Source of the DNA: Argyresthia goedartella
Lineage: Eukaryota > Arthropoda > Insecta > Lepidoptera > Argyresthiidae
Assembly: GCA_949825045.1 (NCBI GenBank)
Contig: OX463815.1
Coordinates: 35,579,356 to 35,643,355 of the forward strand
DNA length: 64,000 nt
Reading direction: 5' to 3'
Below are positions 10,323 through 20,795 of this stretch, piece by piece. The notes under the pieces were generated by a model, which ran no database searches, was not told the DNA's origin, and was given only the letters and a program-made list of their open reading frames with translations. Each line of letters begins with the position of its first letter. Position 1 is the stretch's first letter. Position numbers and translations under genes: made by a program.

Positions 10323-10612
10323 GAGCCTCGTGGTCTAATGGATTTCACGCTTGCTTCTCACACAATTGATGCAGGTTCAATTCCTGACCATGTACCAATG
10401 AGATAATTAATTTATCTTAATTGCATTATACGGACGTTTTAACGGTGATGGAAACATCATGAGGAAACCTTCATTACTTCATAGCTGCGCCGTTGGGATA
10501 GCCCCCTGTCACGCAAAATGGAGTATTGAATAACTGGCTCAAAGTGGGCACAATTGTGCCTCTGCCACACCCTATGGGAAAAGGCGTGACGCTATGTTAA
10601 TGTTAATGTGTT
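10323..10612 (+). repeat. tRNA-derived SINE (family S1)
   Basis: The head carries a plausible box A (TGGTCTAATGG) and box B (GGTTCAATTCC), the internal RNA polymerase III promoter of tRNA-derived SINEs. The body contains CTGGCTCAAAGTGGGCACAA and the 3' end is a short repeat TTAATGTTAATG. A degraded inverted copy lies at 3495-3792, with fragments at 12012-12046 and 50093-50160. It encodes no protein. Confidence 0.8.
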
Positions 10613-11380
10613 GGCCTATAAAATTATAGATCAGTCTTATCCTTACTAGCGATCGGGACTGAAAAATTTTTGACCGCTGTGATCGTAGGATAAGCAGTTA
10701 ATAACATTTTACTTGTGAATGACAGTCACAAAAAAAAGTTATTTAAGCAAGTTTGGCTGGTAAGTGTAATTCAAGTCGGCTCTAGAAATAAATGACATAA
10801 ATTAAATTATTTGAATAAAGTTTTTAATCGTTGTTTCATTGTTGTATCTACAAGCAAATCTTCATTAAGATCGCAACAACTAATTAACCCCCTCATACTC
10901 GTAAAGTCGTAACTGAGTGGACGCATTTGAATTTGTACGGCACCTTACGGATAACCCTGCCCTTAACTGCCCTGCACTGTAAGCGAACAGCTGTTCCTCA
11001 CTTTCCCACTATATTTGTAGGATGTTACATTATACCCCCATTTCTGTGCCTTCCCTCTCGCCTCCAAAAAACAACAGGACCACATCTCATTCTTCCTTAA
11101 TCACAAAATCGTATACACTCCACATAATACACATTACTCTTAACACATTTTCCATAGGTACCAACATAATTTGTCTGTTTCTTTTTTTCACGTAGTTTTG
11201 TAAAATAAGGTTTAAAAAAAACGTCCTGTGTTCTTATTTGTATTGCCCTGCTTTACTGTTCTAATTTTAGTTGTACTATTTCTAATGTAATGTGCTGTTC
11301 ATGTCCCTAATAAAATACATTAATCCCTTCTTAGTGCTACGCTATATAGGGAACCCCTGTAAAAAGTTTCATGACTTCAG
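10613..11380. other. No gene recognised
   Basis: AT-rich sequence with several poly-A and poly-T runs. There is no coding frame with recognisable motifs. Short similarity at 11338-11370 (TACGCTATATAGGGAACC) to 44350-44370 suggests a piece of another dispersed repeat. Confidence 0.45.
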
Positions 11381-12011
11381 GTCCACTAGCCCTTTATTCT
11401 GAGATAGAAGAAAATTTAGTATGACATTATATTACTTTAGGTCCACTATACCAGACTAGCCTTTTATTATGTAGGAATAAAATTGACTATTACATTATAT
11501 TACTTTAGGTGATACCAGGCTAGCATTTTATTATGTAGACAGAAGAAAATTAACTGTGACATTATATTACTTTATTCACACACGTACCATAAACCCTCTT
11601 TACTGCGTCCAAAAACCGCAGGTTTCGATCAGCATAATCTCATTTCTTATCTGAATATTGAACATTATGACCGTAATGTGTAAATTTTCTACATATTATG
11701 ATATTCTAATGCGTGCCGCCCCTACTTTGTCTGTGAAGTTGGTACTACAGAACAAGCTAAACAGCTCAATGCCACAATGCCGGTCAAACATGCGGTTCCT
11801 GAACACATCAAAGAGAGCTTATGATATTTGTGTAGATAAACTAATGTATGTAACTGTACATAATTAGGCATTAAAACTCTCGAGTGATATTATTATAAAC
11901 CCACTCTCGAGTTTTAATGCCCTCCGTTATGTATCAGTCACATAAACTACTATTAGGTCCACTATACCAGACTAGCCTTTTATTCTGTAGATAGAAGAAA
12001 ATTTACTATGA
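11381..12011. repeat. Tandem ~70-bp repeat interrupted by a MITE
   Basis: Units built on AGGTCCACTATACCAGACTA, a TTTTATT block, AGAAGAAAAT and GACATTATATTACTTT occur about three times at 11381-11569, and once more at 11956-12011 beyond an inserted MITE. The units differ by small indels and substitutions. It is non-coding. Confidence 0.75.
11570..11955 (+). mobile_element. MITE family P, copy 1, with nested hairpin
   Basis: A non-coding element shared by four places in the window (also 21299-21803, 49594-50014 and 51543-51917). Landmarks are ACACACGTACCATAAACCCT near the left end, GTCTGTGAAGTTGGTACTAC in the middle, GATAAACTAATGTATGTAAC, and ACATAAACTACTATTA at the right end. An inverted repeat of the left end (TATCTACACACGTATCATAA type) recurs internally at about 11815-11840. 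This copy carries a palindromic insert, GGCATTAAAACTCTCGAG to CTCGAGTTTTAATGCC, at 11871-11923. Confidence 0.75.
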
Positions 12012-12829
12012 TCAGTACTCCATTTTGCGTGACAGAGGACTAGCTAACCCTTGTTCAAAATGTAAATAACATTTCGATGACAGTCAATAACAGACGTAAT
12101 AATGCCTGCCGAAACTGCGAGATTTTAATTTACGTCGTGTTTTTGCGTTTGTACTCAATTTATCGAGAAATGGTCGAAGCTGTGTCAACATAGCCCAGAA
12201 GTCTATAAATGCCCATACATTTTTACCTACAAATCAATACCTTACTTGCCGTCATACAAGTATTGGTTCTCGCAGCCTAGACGGTTGATTCATGATGAGT
12301 ATAATGAACTTAATTTATCTGTGACGAGGTTAAAGGACCAGTAAATCGATTGTAACTTTTATCGTCACAGGGCCCGACAGGTATATCGCGAGTAATCACT
12401 ATTCTCGGATTCACTTTGACGACTCCATACAAATATATATGGATTGGAGTGCTCCCTCGTGTTTCATCTGACGGGCCTAAGAGATCAGAGTGCGAGTGAC
12501 AGCAATAACAATTTCGGGACCATATTTGTTTGTTTGTTACAACTTGTTTTGTTACACTCTATTATCCTCGCAGCGTTATTGGCCCTTATGTATATGATCC
12601 TATCCCATAGTCTTAGTAATTTATAGTGATTGAGGTTTTGTTGTTTGTTGTGGTTCTCATATCGTAAAAGTGGAGCGCTATTCGCTCCAATGTAACGATG
12701 TGGGTAGATTAGTTTAGTGTTTTCTATATTCTTGATGGATGGTTAACGTTTTCCACTCGTATACTACGATTTGGGGTTATCGTGACAGCCATGCATATTG
12801 TACGGATCACTGGAGTAACCAATATTTTG
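12012..12829. other. SINE S1 scrap, then no gene recognised
   Basis: 12012-12046 is an inverted fragment of SINE S1 (TACTCCATTTTGCGTGACAG). The remainder holds only short open frames without motifs and a small hairpin at about 12672-12690 (GGAGCGCTATTCGCTCC). Confidence 0.5.
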
Positions 12830-13086
12830 AACTAGCTGATGCCCGCAACTTCATCTGCGTGTTCCTAGGAATTATCATTAACCGAGATGACGTTACCCTC
12901 CTTCTGGTGCAGTCGGATAAAAAGTATCCTATATGTTAATCTAGCTTATAAACTATCTCTGTGCAAAATTTCATTCAAATACGTTCAGCCGTTTTAGCGT
13001 GATTGAGGCACAAACACACAAACATCCAAACATCCAAACATCCAAACATCCTAACATCGCTACTATCACATTTATAACATCAGTTA
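12830..13086 (+). repeat. Dispersed lepidopteran-type repeat with AAACATCC tail
   Basis: It begins with AACTAGCTGATGCCCGCAAC, a sequence type recalled as very common in lepidopteran genomes, followed by GATAAAAAGTATCCTATATG and CAAATACGTTCAGCCGTTTT, and ends in at least four AAACATCC units. The organisation (non-coding body, short-repeat tail) fits a SINE or the 3' end of a LINE. Family assignment is from memory and not checked. Confidence 0.6.
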
Positions 13087-14440
13087 GATTATACATTATG
13101 CCTGTTTGATTGACCTACTTCCATTCCATACGGCTGAATAGCCTGCGGCTTTTCGTGAATTAGATTCCAGTTAAAAAACCGGACCTATGTATTTGCTAAT
13201 TTTAGTAATTCAAAATGTATCAAGTTTGTTCACGTTACGGCTAAAAATACATATCGGTTTTTGTTTTTGCCCAGCCCCTTTCTTCACCGCGCATAGGTTT
13301 ATATTAGAATTTAGAGCCAAATTGGTTGCTATAGGTGAGTTTTTGTCTAAATACCAATGTTAGGTCACAACTATACGTACTACCTGAAGCCGAGCGAAGC
13401 GGAGCGGAGCGAGGCAACCCCATGTAGTTTCACAGAACCGCATTGGTTGCTTATTGAGCATATGTTTTCGACCAGCAGTTACATATATATTTTTTTGTAA
13501 TTTCACTAACTAAACCAGTTTCTCATCAGCGTCTCACCGCGCGAGCTTGGTGCGCTAATCCGTTTTCTCTTTCACTCCCAATGTGAACGCTGAAAAACAA
13601 CGCAGCCTCCTGTAGCGCTCTGGCTTTTCGAGCGGTTCGAAATTCTGAAAAGCCGGCGGGTACAACGCGGCCCAGAGCTGACGGGTCCCGGCTGCAAGCG
13701 CTACTCGGCGGTTGTAGTCGTAAAGCTGGGTGAGAGGCCCTTTCTAGGGCAGCTTGATAACTTCTGACAGTCGGGTTGGTGCTGAGCCAGCGTGGTGGAG
13801 TATGGCTTTATCTTACCCGTATCATAAAGGCCAGTGACACTGGGTGGGACCATTGATGGACTACATTTTTTTTAATGCTTCCATTAGGCGCCACGCGTAT
13901 GTGGTGGGGGGTAGTCTTGCCCTAAATCACAATAAATCAGATGACCTATGACATTGACTTTTGCCATTAAGACCTTTTGCCAGCTATCGGCACCTCTTTG
14001 CTTCGCGTCATTTTGTGTTTCCTAATCTTTTTTCGCTTAATGAGTCTGTCACTCATAACTTTAAAGGCAAAATAGTACTCTCCGGTATCTATATTTCAGA
14101 ATACTGCTTCGGTTTGCCTAACAAGCTTTTAGTATATTTTACGTTGGACTACTTTTGAGTCGTTTAATGGATGATTAACAATTATTATTTTGGCGAATTA
14201 TGATTTATGATATTCATCAGAAGGCTGAAACTCTTGCTGTATGTAATATTTTATGTGTTCTGGTTCTTCTAGTTTAGTTATCGTATAGTTTTTTCTTTGT
14301 CTATATATTTTTTGTTTTAAATTTATATAATTTGGATTAGATTGTGCAACCAGCAGTTTGGAAGCTGGGCCAAGTACTGCCCAGATTGAACTCATAGTGC
14401 AGCTTGTTCCTCAGGCCAGCAATAATATGTAAATGGAAGT
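13087..14440. other. Non-coding; GC-rich patch of possible LINE 5' UTR
   Basis: 13530-13850 is GC-rich and contains GCTGACGGGTCCCGGCTGCA and GTGCTGAGCCAGCGTGGTGG, resembling the 5' non-coding region or flank of RTE/R1-type LINEs, but no ORF follows. 13395-13425 is a degenerate GCGAAGCGGAGC repeat. The rest shows no gene. Confidence 0.4.
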
Positions 14441-14469
14441 GCTCCAAAGTCTGTCCAAGGAGTCAAGAG

Positions 14470-14560
14470 AAAAACTAACGCAAGGTGACGACCTCTGTTG
14501 CTCTGCTTACCATGCGAGAGGTCCCGGATTCGATCCCTGGCTGGGGGTAAAGAAAAAAAC
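14470..14560 (+). repeat. tRNA-like SINE fragment
   Basis: Contains GTCCCGGATTCGATCCCTGG, with a box-B-like GGATTCGATCC preceded by CATGCGAGAG, as in tRNA-derived SINE heads. No complete cloverleaf can be drawn, so it is not called as a tRNA gene. It lies just before the 3' tail of CR1-B copy 1. Confidence 0.5.
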
Positions 14561-14576
14561 AAAGGCCTTGGATGTT

Positions 14577-14602
14577 TATAAAGATAAAGATAAAGATAAA
14601 GA
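14577..14602 (-). repeat. CR1-B 3' tail (TTTATC)n
   Basis: On the plus strand AAAGATAAAGATAAAGATAA marks the 3' end of the minus-strand LINE. Such short-unit tails, instead of poly(A), are typical of CR1-clade elements. Confidence 0.8.
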
Positions 14603-14812
14603 ATCATTTATTCAGGAACATAGGTAATATGTAGATCTAATCAATGACATTGAGCGATGGGTCTCTATGCTCTGCCATGGGAGGGCATATGAATATTATT
14701 TACATTATAAGTATTAATTACATTATAAACATTAAAAATTAGCGTAGAATTACTAATTACCTACATATATGACTATATTAGGCATCTGGCATATAATACA
14801 TTGTCGCCATCT

Positions 14813-16466
14813 TTATAAAACATCACTGAGGTATTCATCGACACTGTAATAAACCTTGTTTGTTAGAAGACCCTTTATTTTCTTTTTAAATGTGTGTATA
14901 TTTTGTATTTCTTTTACAGACTGTGGGAGTTTGTTATATATTCTAATAGCCATGACAAATATACTTTTATTAAAATAGGCTGACTTGTGGCACTCCATTT
15001 TGAGCATCATATGGTGACGCCTGCTTTTGACATTTTGAAAAAGATGCATATTACTTTTGACAAAAACCAAGGTTTCGTATATGTAAAGAGACGGCATCGT
15101 AAGAATGTTGAGACTTTTGAAGTAGGGTTTACAACTGTCAGTTTGGACCAGCTTGCACATAGCCCTCAAACATTTCTTCTGCGCTTTAAAAATAGTCTCT
15201 CTACCTGTCGCATTTCCCCAGAAGATTATACCGTAGCGCACGGAAGACTCTACAAAACCATGATACGAGACAAGTACAGCATCAGTGTTCACAATTTTTG
15301 TAAGCATGTGTAACGCATACGCATATTGATTTAGCTTCTTTTGCAAGTGTTCGATGTGTGTCTTCCACGACATGTTGGAATCAATATGGAGACCTAAGAA
15401 TTTTGTTGTCTCTGTACATTCAATTTGCTCATTCAAGTATTTAATATTCAATGCGTATTGCTGTCCGTGCCCTAGCCTATATTTCATTAGTTTAGTTTTT
15501 CCCAGATTAATTAAAAGATTGTTTTTTGTTAGCCATTCAATTATATGTGTTAAATTATTATTAATGTCATTTTCATATATGTCTAAGTTAATTAAATTAT
15601 TACCGATAAATGTCACTGTGCTGTCGTCAGCAAATAAAACTATTGGATGATTTATAGCTTTTGGGATGTCATTTATATATAAAATAAACAGTAAAGGTCC
15701 TAATACGGATCCCTGTGGAACACCATACTTAATTTCCTTTACGTCAGAAGAATACACTTGATCTGTTTTTGTCTTAGGGCAGATTTTGTTTATTTGTGTC
15801 AATTGTGACCGGTTACTCAAGTATGATTCTAGTAGACTAAGAACATTCCCTCTTATTCCGTAACTATTTAATTTTTGAGCTAAGATTTTGTGATCGACAT
15901 AGTCAAATGCTTTTGTGAGGTCCATAAATATCGATGACACTCTTTTGCCGTTATCTAGGTTTTTCATTATCGTGGTTAAAAAATCGAAAACAGCCATATT
16001 AATGTTCTTATTTCTTCTAAATCCCTTCTGTTCATCCGCAAGTATATTATTAAGTTCTAAATATCTGTATAATTTTTCATTTATCTTTTTCAATTATTTT
16101 GGAAAATATTGGGATAAGAGCCACTGGTCTGTAACAATTAATATGTTCCTTGTTATCTTTTTTGAAGAGTGGTCTGACGATAGAAGTTTTCAAACGATCC
16201 GGAAAAATACCATGTTCGATGCAGATATTTATTATGTAGCATAACATAATAATATCAGCAACATATTTTATAACTTTTGTCAAAACTTCATCGTTTCCTG
16301 TACTGTTAGTGTTCTTCAACGATAGTGTTAGTCGATAAACGTCAGCTGGAGTTGACGGTGACATAAACATAGATTTATAAGAATTATTTAATTGAATTGA
16401 TTGATTGTATATTATTATTATTAGTATTATTAGCAGTAATGTCACAAAGAGGTTTAACTTGGTCAA
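14813..16466 (-). pseudogene. CR1-B ORF2 part 2: reverse transcriptase
   Basis: Two minus-strand frames (16077-16466 and 14813-16093) make up the RT and C-terminal region, joined by a one-base frameshift at about 16085 (IIEKDK* in place of IIEK followed by INEKLYRYLE). RT motifs: CYRPVALIPIFSKI, EQKGFRRNKNINMAVF, IFMDLTKAFDYVDH (motif A Asp kept), YGVPQGSVLGPLLF and VLFADDSTVTF (catalytic Asp pair kept). The C-terminal region has SVRYGIIFWGNATGRE and MPSLYIYETLVFVKSN. RT would copy the element RNA at the nicked target. Only the two frameshifts prevent a full ORF2. Confidence 0.87.
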
Positions 16467-17748
16467 TAAAATTATTATTAAAAGCTTGGGCTATTTCTGT
16501 GGGGTTTGTTAACAAATTTCCATTGACTTTTATGCAATTAATACTCTCTTTGGGTATGTGATTCTTTGTGTTGTTTATAATTTTCCAAACCGCTTGGCTT
16601 TTGTTTGACGATGTTTTGATGTAGTAGTCATTTTGCGCCTTTTGTGTCGAAACTATCACTCTCTTCAGGCGTTTGGAGTACTGCTTAAAAAGTTGTTTGT
16701 TGGTAGAGCTTGGATTTAATCTATAGTCCCACAGTAGTTTTCTTTTCCTTTTGCAACATCGTTTTATGCCTTTTGATATCCATTTTGTTTTCTTAGTTAT
16801 TATATTCACTTTGATTCTATTTAAAGGGAAACATAGTGAGTACAGAAGCGTGAAAGCATCATGGAAACAATTAAATGCTTCATTGGGTTTAGTGCTGTCG
16901 TATACATCACTAAAAGTAAGCTGACCTAGGTAGTTTCGAAATTTTTGCATGTTTACCTCGCTTACATCACGTCGCATGATAAAATAGTGTGTCAGCGAGA
17001 AAAACTTTTTTACGGGTAACGCAATTATTTGCGCTGTGTGGTCAGATAGTGCTAACTCCACAATTTCACCCTTGCAACCATGCACGTTATGTAAGAAATT
17101 GTCGAGACATGTGCGACTGCTTAGGCGAGTTGGTTCATTAAATAAACTCTTTAAGTTATAGTTACTTAGTAAATCCACAAATTTTCTTTTTGCAACGGTG
17201 TTACTAAGCATGTCGATATTGAAATCACCACCTATAACGACCTTTTTATTTTTATAGCAAACTAGTTGCAGTATTTCTTCTAATTTGGTGAAAAATGATT
17301 CTAATTTTTCACTCTTATTTGTTTGGGGTGGTACTCTATACATACACATAACAATAATTTTATGTTCGATAAGCTCAATTGCACAGCATTCGATTAAGTT
17401 TGGGATATTAATATTTTTAATTTCATTGATGACTTTGTATTTATGATTTCTTCTAACAAGGATGCACGACCCTCCATTTCTATTTTTTCTTGCGTATTGA
17501 GAAGCTAAAGTAAAGTTTGGTATACACAATTGAGATTCGTCAGTTTTTACCATGTTGTGTTCAGTAATGCATATAACGTCTATTTGTTTATTGTTTTTAT
17601 GAAGGTCATCCAAGTGAACAGAGAGTAAATCCACTTTATTAATTAATCCGTTGATGTTTTGATGCAGGATGTGTATTTTATTGTGATATACGAAAAAAAT
17701 CATTGTTGTCGTCATTGAGATTAATGTCAGTTTTGTCATTGGTACCAC
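16384..17748 (-). pseudogene. CR1-B ORF2 part 1: endonuclease and linker
   Basis: The likely start is the ATG inside the ORF1 end (ATGATTTTTTTCGT; the protein starts MIFFVYHNKIHILHQNINGL). The APE-type endonuclease follows: NINGL, ICITEHNM (catalytic Glu), VVIGGDFNIDML (Asp/Asn), NEPTRLSSRTCLDNFLHNVH and LSDHTAQI (the terminal SDH). All catalytic positions seem kept. The linker to RT then runs to residue 454, where the frame ends in an AAT-repeat stretch (about 16400-16440). The text continues in another frame, so slippage in this microsatellite probably broke ORF2. Confidence 0.82.
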
Positions 17749-19102
17749 TATTTATTACTACGTCATTGTTTGTATTGCTATTTAAATTTTTATTGATATT
17801 TTTTATTTCAGGTTCCAGTTCAATGTGTTTTGTGTCGTTATTAGTTTGAGTGGACATATTTATCATTACCTTGGCTGTTTCTTTGTGTTTTTTCTGTAAG
17901 TTAATGTGTTCTGTATATTGGTTCATCTTTATTGTATAGTCAATTTGCAATAGTTTTCTTAAGAGAGATCTACTCAATTGTTTTGTGAAATGCATTCTAT
18001 CTGGAATAAACCTACTATAATTCAACTCCAGATATGAAACATTCTGGAACTGGTTGCAGATCAGCTTCAATTCATAGTTAAGTTTATATTCTCTAAGGTT
18101 TTTGTTATGGGGAATTTCACACACAATTACGTTAGCCTTTTCAATTGAGTGCAACCAAATTGCTGCATGAGTTTTAAATTCAAAAGGATTGACCTCATTC
18201 ATTCCTCCTAATATAATAACAAAGTCTTTGTTGCTTAATGCAGAAATTTCATTTTTCTCCACGTATGTAAGGTCGCGTACTTTTGCACCAGATTTCCAAA
18301 AGCATGTAACCAAATGTTGAGAGCCCAGTAATATTTGCAGCGCTTTTTGAAGTCCGCGAGCTTGTTGGTCACCAATGATAATGACTTTCTTTTTTATATC
18401 TTTACATGTTTTCTTTATTTCTGTGTCGATTTTTGCCTCCTGTGTGTGTATTATAGTCTCTTGAGATACTCGTGTCTGATTTTCATGTCCAATGTTAGTG
18501 ATTTCTTCTTGTCTCTTAGCGTCACGGCTTTCGTCCTTATCTATGTTGAGCTGCTTGTCAGGGTGATGACCTTCCATATTTTCTCGTCCCTTAGGGTCAC
18601 TGCTATCATCCTTGTCAATGTTGAGCTGCTTGTCAGGTTCTTCAGCTTCCGTATTTTTCTGTGTTTTTTCTTTATTCTGTTTGTCCAAATTTGCAGGTCC
18701 ATCTTTAACACTGTTGTTGACTTGAGTGCAAAACTGTAGCCTTTCATTTTTTTCTGTAAGCGCCTTCCTTGGCTTTTTCCTACGACGTGCTGAGATCGGT
18801 GTTGATGGAGTGTCGGAGAACTTGAAGACTTTATATGTTTCTATCAGTTTTTGTGATTTTTCTAGGTCACATTTTAGTTTTTGGTTTTCTAGGCTTAAGT
18901 TTTCTATTTCAGTCTCTGCGCTTTTTAGGTAATTTTTTAATTTTCCGATTTCTTCATTTAACATAATATCTTGGCTACACGTAAAGGATGTTTGGGGTAA
19001 ACTCATGTTACCATCTTCAAATAGGGATGACTTAGACAGGTCGCTCACTGAGTTACTTCTATATTTGTTTCGGAAGGTGACATTGTCTCTATCTTGATTC
19101 AT
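17678..19102 (-). CDS. CR1-B ORF1 protein: coiled coil plus SGNH-like domain
   Basis: 474 residues, uninterrupted. Residues about 48-88 (NEEIGKLKNYLKSAETEIEN) form a coiled coil, followed by a basic patch SARRRKKPRK and a charged linker with a duplicated block (PDKQLNIDKDDSSDPK and PDKQLNIDKDESRDAK). Residues about 233-395 resemble the SGNH/GDSL esterase-like domain of CR1/L2-clade ORF1 proteins: KVIIIGDQQARG (block I, with Gln where the catalytic Ser is expected), FVIILGGMNEV and MHFTKQLSRSLLRKLL (His block). A TQT motif lies near residue 420. In the family ORF1 protein binds RNA and supports retrotransposition. ORF2 overlaps the last codons in another frame. Confidence 0.85.
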   Translation of the reverse strand: MNQDRDNVTFRNKYRSNSVSDLSKSSLFEDGNMSLPQTSFTCSQDIMLNEEIGKLKNYLKSAETEIENLSLENQKLKCDLEKSQKLIETYKVFKFSDTPSTPISARRRKKPRKALTEKNERLQFCTQVNNSVKDGPANLDKQNKEKTQKNTEAEEPDKQLNIDKDDSSDPKGRENMEGHHPDKQLNIDKDESRDAKRQEEITNIGHENQTRVSQETIIHTQEAKIDTEIKKTCKDIKKKVIIIGDQQARGLQKALQILLGSQHLVTCFWKSGAKVRDLTYVEKNEISALSNKDFVIILGGMNEVNPFEFKTHAAIWLHSIEKANVIVCEIPHNKNLREYKLNYELKLICNQFQNVSYLELNYSRFIPDRMHFTKQLSRSLLRKLLQIDYTIKMNQYTEHINLQKKHKETAKVMINMSTQTNNDTKHIELEPEIKNINKNLNSNTNNDVVINSGTNDKTDINLNDDNNDFFRISQ

Positions 19103-19130
19103 CTTGCAGGAAATCTTTGGTTTCCGTATG

Positions 19131-19575
19131 TTTTTATTTTTGTTTCACGATTAAAAACGTGATAAAAAATTAAAAATTAAAAGTAAGTGTCTTTCTTCGC
19201 CGTGTGGTAGTTAAAAAACTCGGATCTCATGCGTAATAGGCGGGTGTCTCTCGCCGCAAGCTATCACTTCAATTTACTTGACTTGCGAAATATGTGAATG
19301 CTAGCGATCCAGTGACCTTTCTTAGACGTGTGAAGGTTTTTATTTTTGTTTCACGATTAAAAACGTGATAAAAAAATTAAAAATTAAAAGTAAGTGTCTT
19401 TCTTCGCCGTGTGGTAGTTAAAAAACAAAAAGTTGATGGGCGCCGTGTGGGATCGAACCCGGATCTCATGCGTAATCGGCGGGTGTCTCTCGCCGCAAGC
19501 TATCACTTCAATTTACTTGACTTGCGAAATATGTGAATGCTAGCGATCCAGTGAACTTTCTTAGACGTGTGAAGG
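19131..19575 (-). promoter_or_regulatory. CR1-B 5' UTR: two tandem units with tRNA-like boxes
   Basis: Two direct units (19131-19336 and 19337-19575) begin TTTTTATTTTTGTTTCACG and end with CTTAGACGTGTGAAGG. They are nearly identical except that the unit nearer ORF1 lacks about 33 nt. On the sense (minus) strand the complete unit contains TAGCTTGCGGCGAG, roughly box-A-like, and CCGGGTTCGATCCCAC, a good box B; the 33-nt deletion removes the box B. Tandem promoter monomers are known in some LINEs, such as mouse L1. A promoter role here is inference. Confidence 0.7.
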
Positions 19576-19967
19576 TGATTAATCGTCGGTGACCGTTAGC
19601 GGACTTTGCACTTATGTAACACATTCACCACAACAAAGGAATGTAGATTGTAAGAAGCAACAATATGTTCTATTTATTACCAGTAGATTTAAGAATGGCA
19701 CTGGTCACTTTGGTCACTGTAATGTTTTGTGCAGGATTAATGCTGTCAGAGTCGTCACATATACATAGGTTTTGCTTGATTTTATTGTTACTTTGCACTC
19801 ACTTATAATCACTCTGTTGTTTTATTGATTGTACTGTTTTTATCACTGGATAACAACTCCACGTCTCAATTGGTTTGTTATTTATCAAAAGGTACTGATT
19901 TTATATAATTTTAAGTAGATTTAGTTGTTAAAATGATTTATTTATACGGAGCTCAATGTTTACGGCT
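19576..19967. other. No gene recognised
   Basis: Flank upstream of CR1-B copy 1. No coding frame or repeat was identified; it may include the element's extreme 5' end. Confidence 0.4.
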
Positions 19968-20115
19968 ATACTAGCGCCCTCTCTGTCTCTGTTTATATGT
20001 GTGTGACGTCGCTGTTTCTGGTTCCCACGACACAGGATATCCTAGTATGGGACCAGGAGCAATGTATGTGTCTGTATGTAAATGTTTATGTTTATGTTTA
20101 TTTCGTTGACATGAC
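19968..20115 (+). repeat. SINE-like repeat family S3, copy 1
   Basis: Contains GCTGTTTCTGGTTCCCACGA, ATCCTAGTATGGGACCAGGA and a tail of TGTTTA units (ATGTTTATGTTTATGTTTAT). An inverted, diverged copy lies at 34060-34370, where a tRNA-like head precedes the same body and tail. It is therefore a probable 5'-truncated SINE. Confidence 0.6.
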
Positions 20116-20315
20116 TGATATAATTTTCCAGTATTTTTGATTTGGAATCCCAACTAATGGACCGACTTCTAATTTACAAAAAAGATCTACTCTTTCAAAT
20201 AGAAAATGTTTTTTTCGAAATCGGTATTTGGGTGTCTAAATAAAAAAACTGGAACAATTCTTTCCTGAGACTTTTCAGTGATGTTTAATAAACACACTTT
20301 GAGTTAGAAATCATC

Positions 20316-20716
20316 TCATTGAACGAGCCAGCGAAGCGTCTCCGTTCAGGATTGGGCAAAAATGCTTTCGTATGTCCGATGTGTGTCCGGATGTTAGCCT
20401 CTAAAGGCCGCATGTCTCGACTGATTGTCGTGAATTTTTGTGAACAGGTTCAATAATTATTTTTGTAGATTTGGTTTTTGGAAAATATTTAAATGGCGGA
20501 GATGGGGGTTTTAAAATTTCAAAAAACCGCTACACTCCAAACAGCTTGACGGATTTTAACAAATCAGATGTCGTTGGATTTGTAGAGACCGTGAGAGTAA
20601 AGACTATATAATTTCAGGAAAAATAAATAGGTTGAGTTTAAGACCGGAAAATGTAGTAAACAATGTTATTGGATCATATTCCATTTACGTAACCAGGTGC
20701 ATTCATAAGTTTGTAT
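20316..20716 (+). repeat. Dispersed repeat R, copy 1
   Basis: About 400 bp shared with 62866-63482 and 63584-64000. Landmarks are GCGAAGCGTCTCCGTTCAGG, TGTGTCCGGATGTTA, TGAACAGGTTC, GGATTTGTAGAGACCGTGA and the end ACGTAACCAGGTGCATTCAT. No coding capacity was seen. Its last 60 bp also occur, reversed, inside the repeat at 31774-32155, linking the two families. Confidence 0.75.
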
Positions 20717-20795
20717 GTGTTAATAAAAAGAAGATCTCACTCGCGATGTCTACAGCTACTATTGATAACAGCCGTAAACGTAAAACATGTTAAAA

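Larger units (their letters stand above)
14577..19575 (-). mobile_element. CR1-type LINE, near full length (CR1-B copy 1)
   Basis: A minus-strand LINE of about 5 kb: tandemly repeated 5' UTR (19131-19575), ORF1 (17678-19102), ORF2 (14813-17748, two frameshifts), a 3' UTR and a tail of TTTATC units (14577-14602, seen as AAAGAT repeats on the plus strand). A microsatellite-like tail and an ORF1 with coiled coil plus SGNH-hydrolase-like domain are hallmarks of the CR1 clade. ORF1 is uninterrupted and RT motifs are intact, so the copy is young but probably no longer autonomous. A second copy of the family lies at 22745-28725 on the plus strand. Confidence 0.85.

Noticed and set aside
14987..15313. 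108-codon plus-strand frame
   Set aside because: Antisense to the C-terminal region of CR1-B ORF2, which has family matches.
17678..19102. Host esterase gene
   Set aside because: The SGNH-like domain is within a LINE ORF1, adjoining ORF2, and repeated in a second copy of the same element.
19430..19510. Possible tRNA gene (GGGTTCGATCCC on the minus strand)
   Set aside because: Only box B is good; the T-stem and acceptor stem do not pair, and the stretch is part of a tandem LINE 5' UTR unit.
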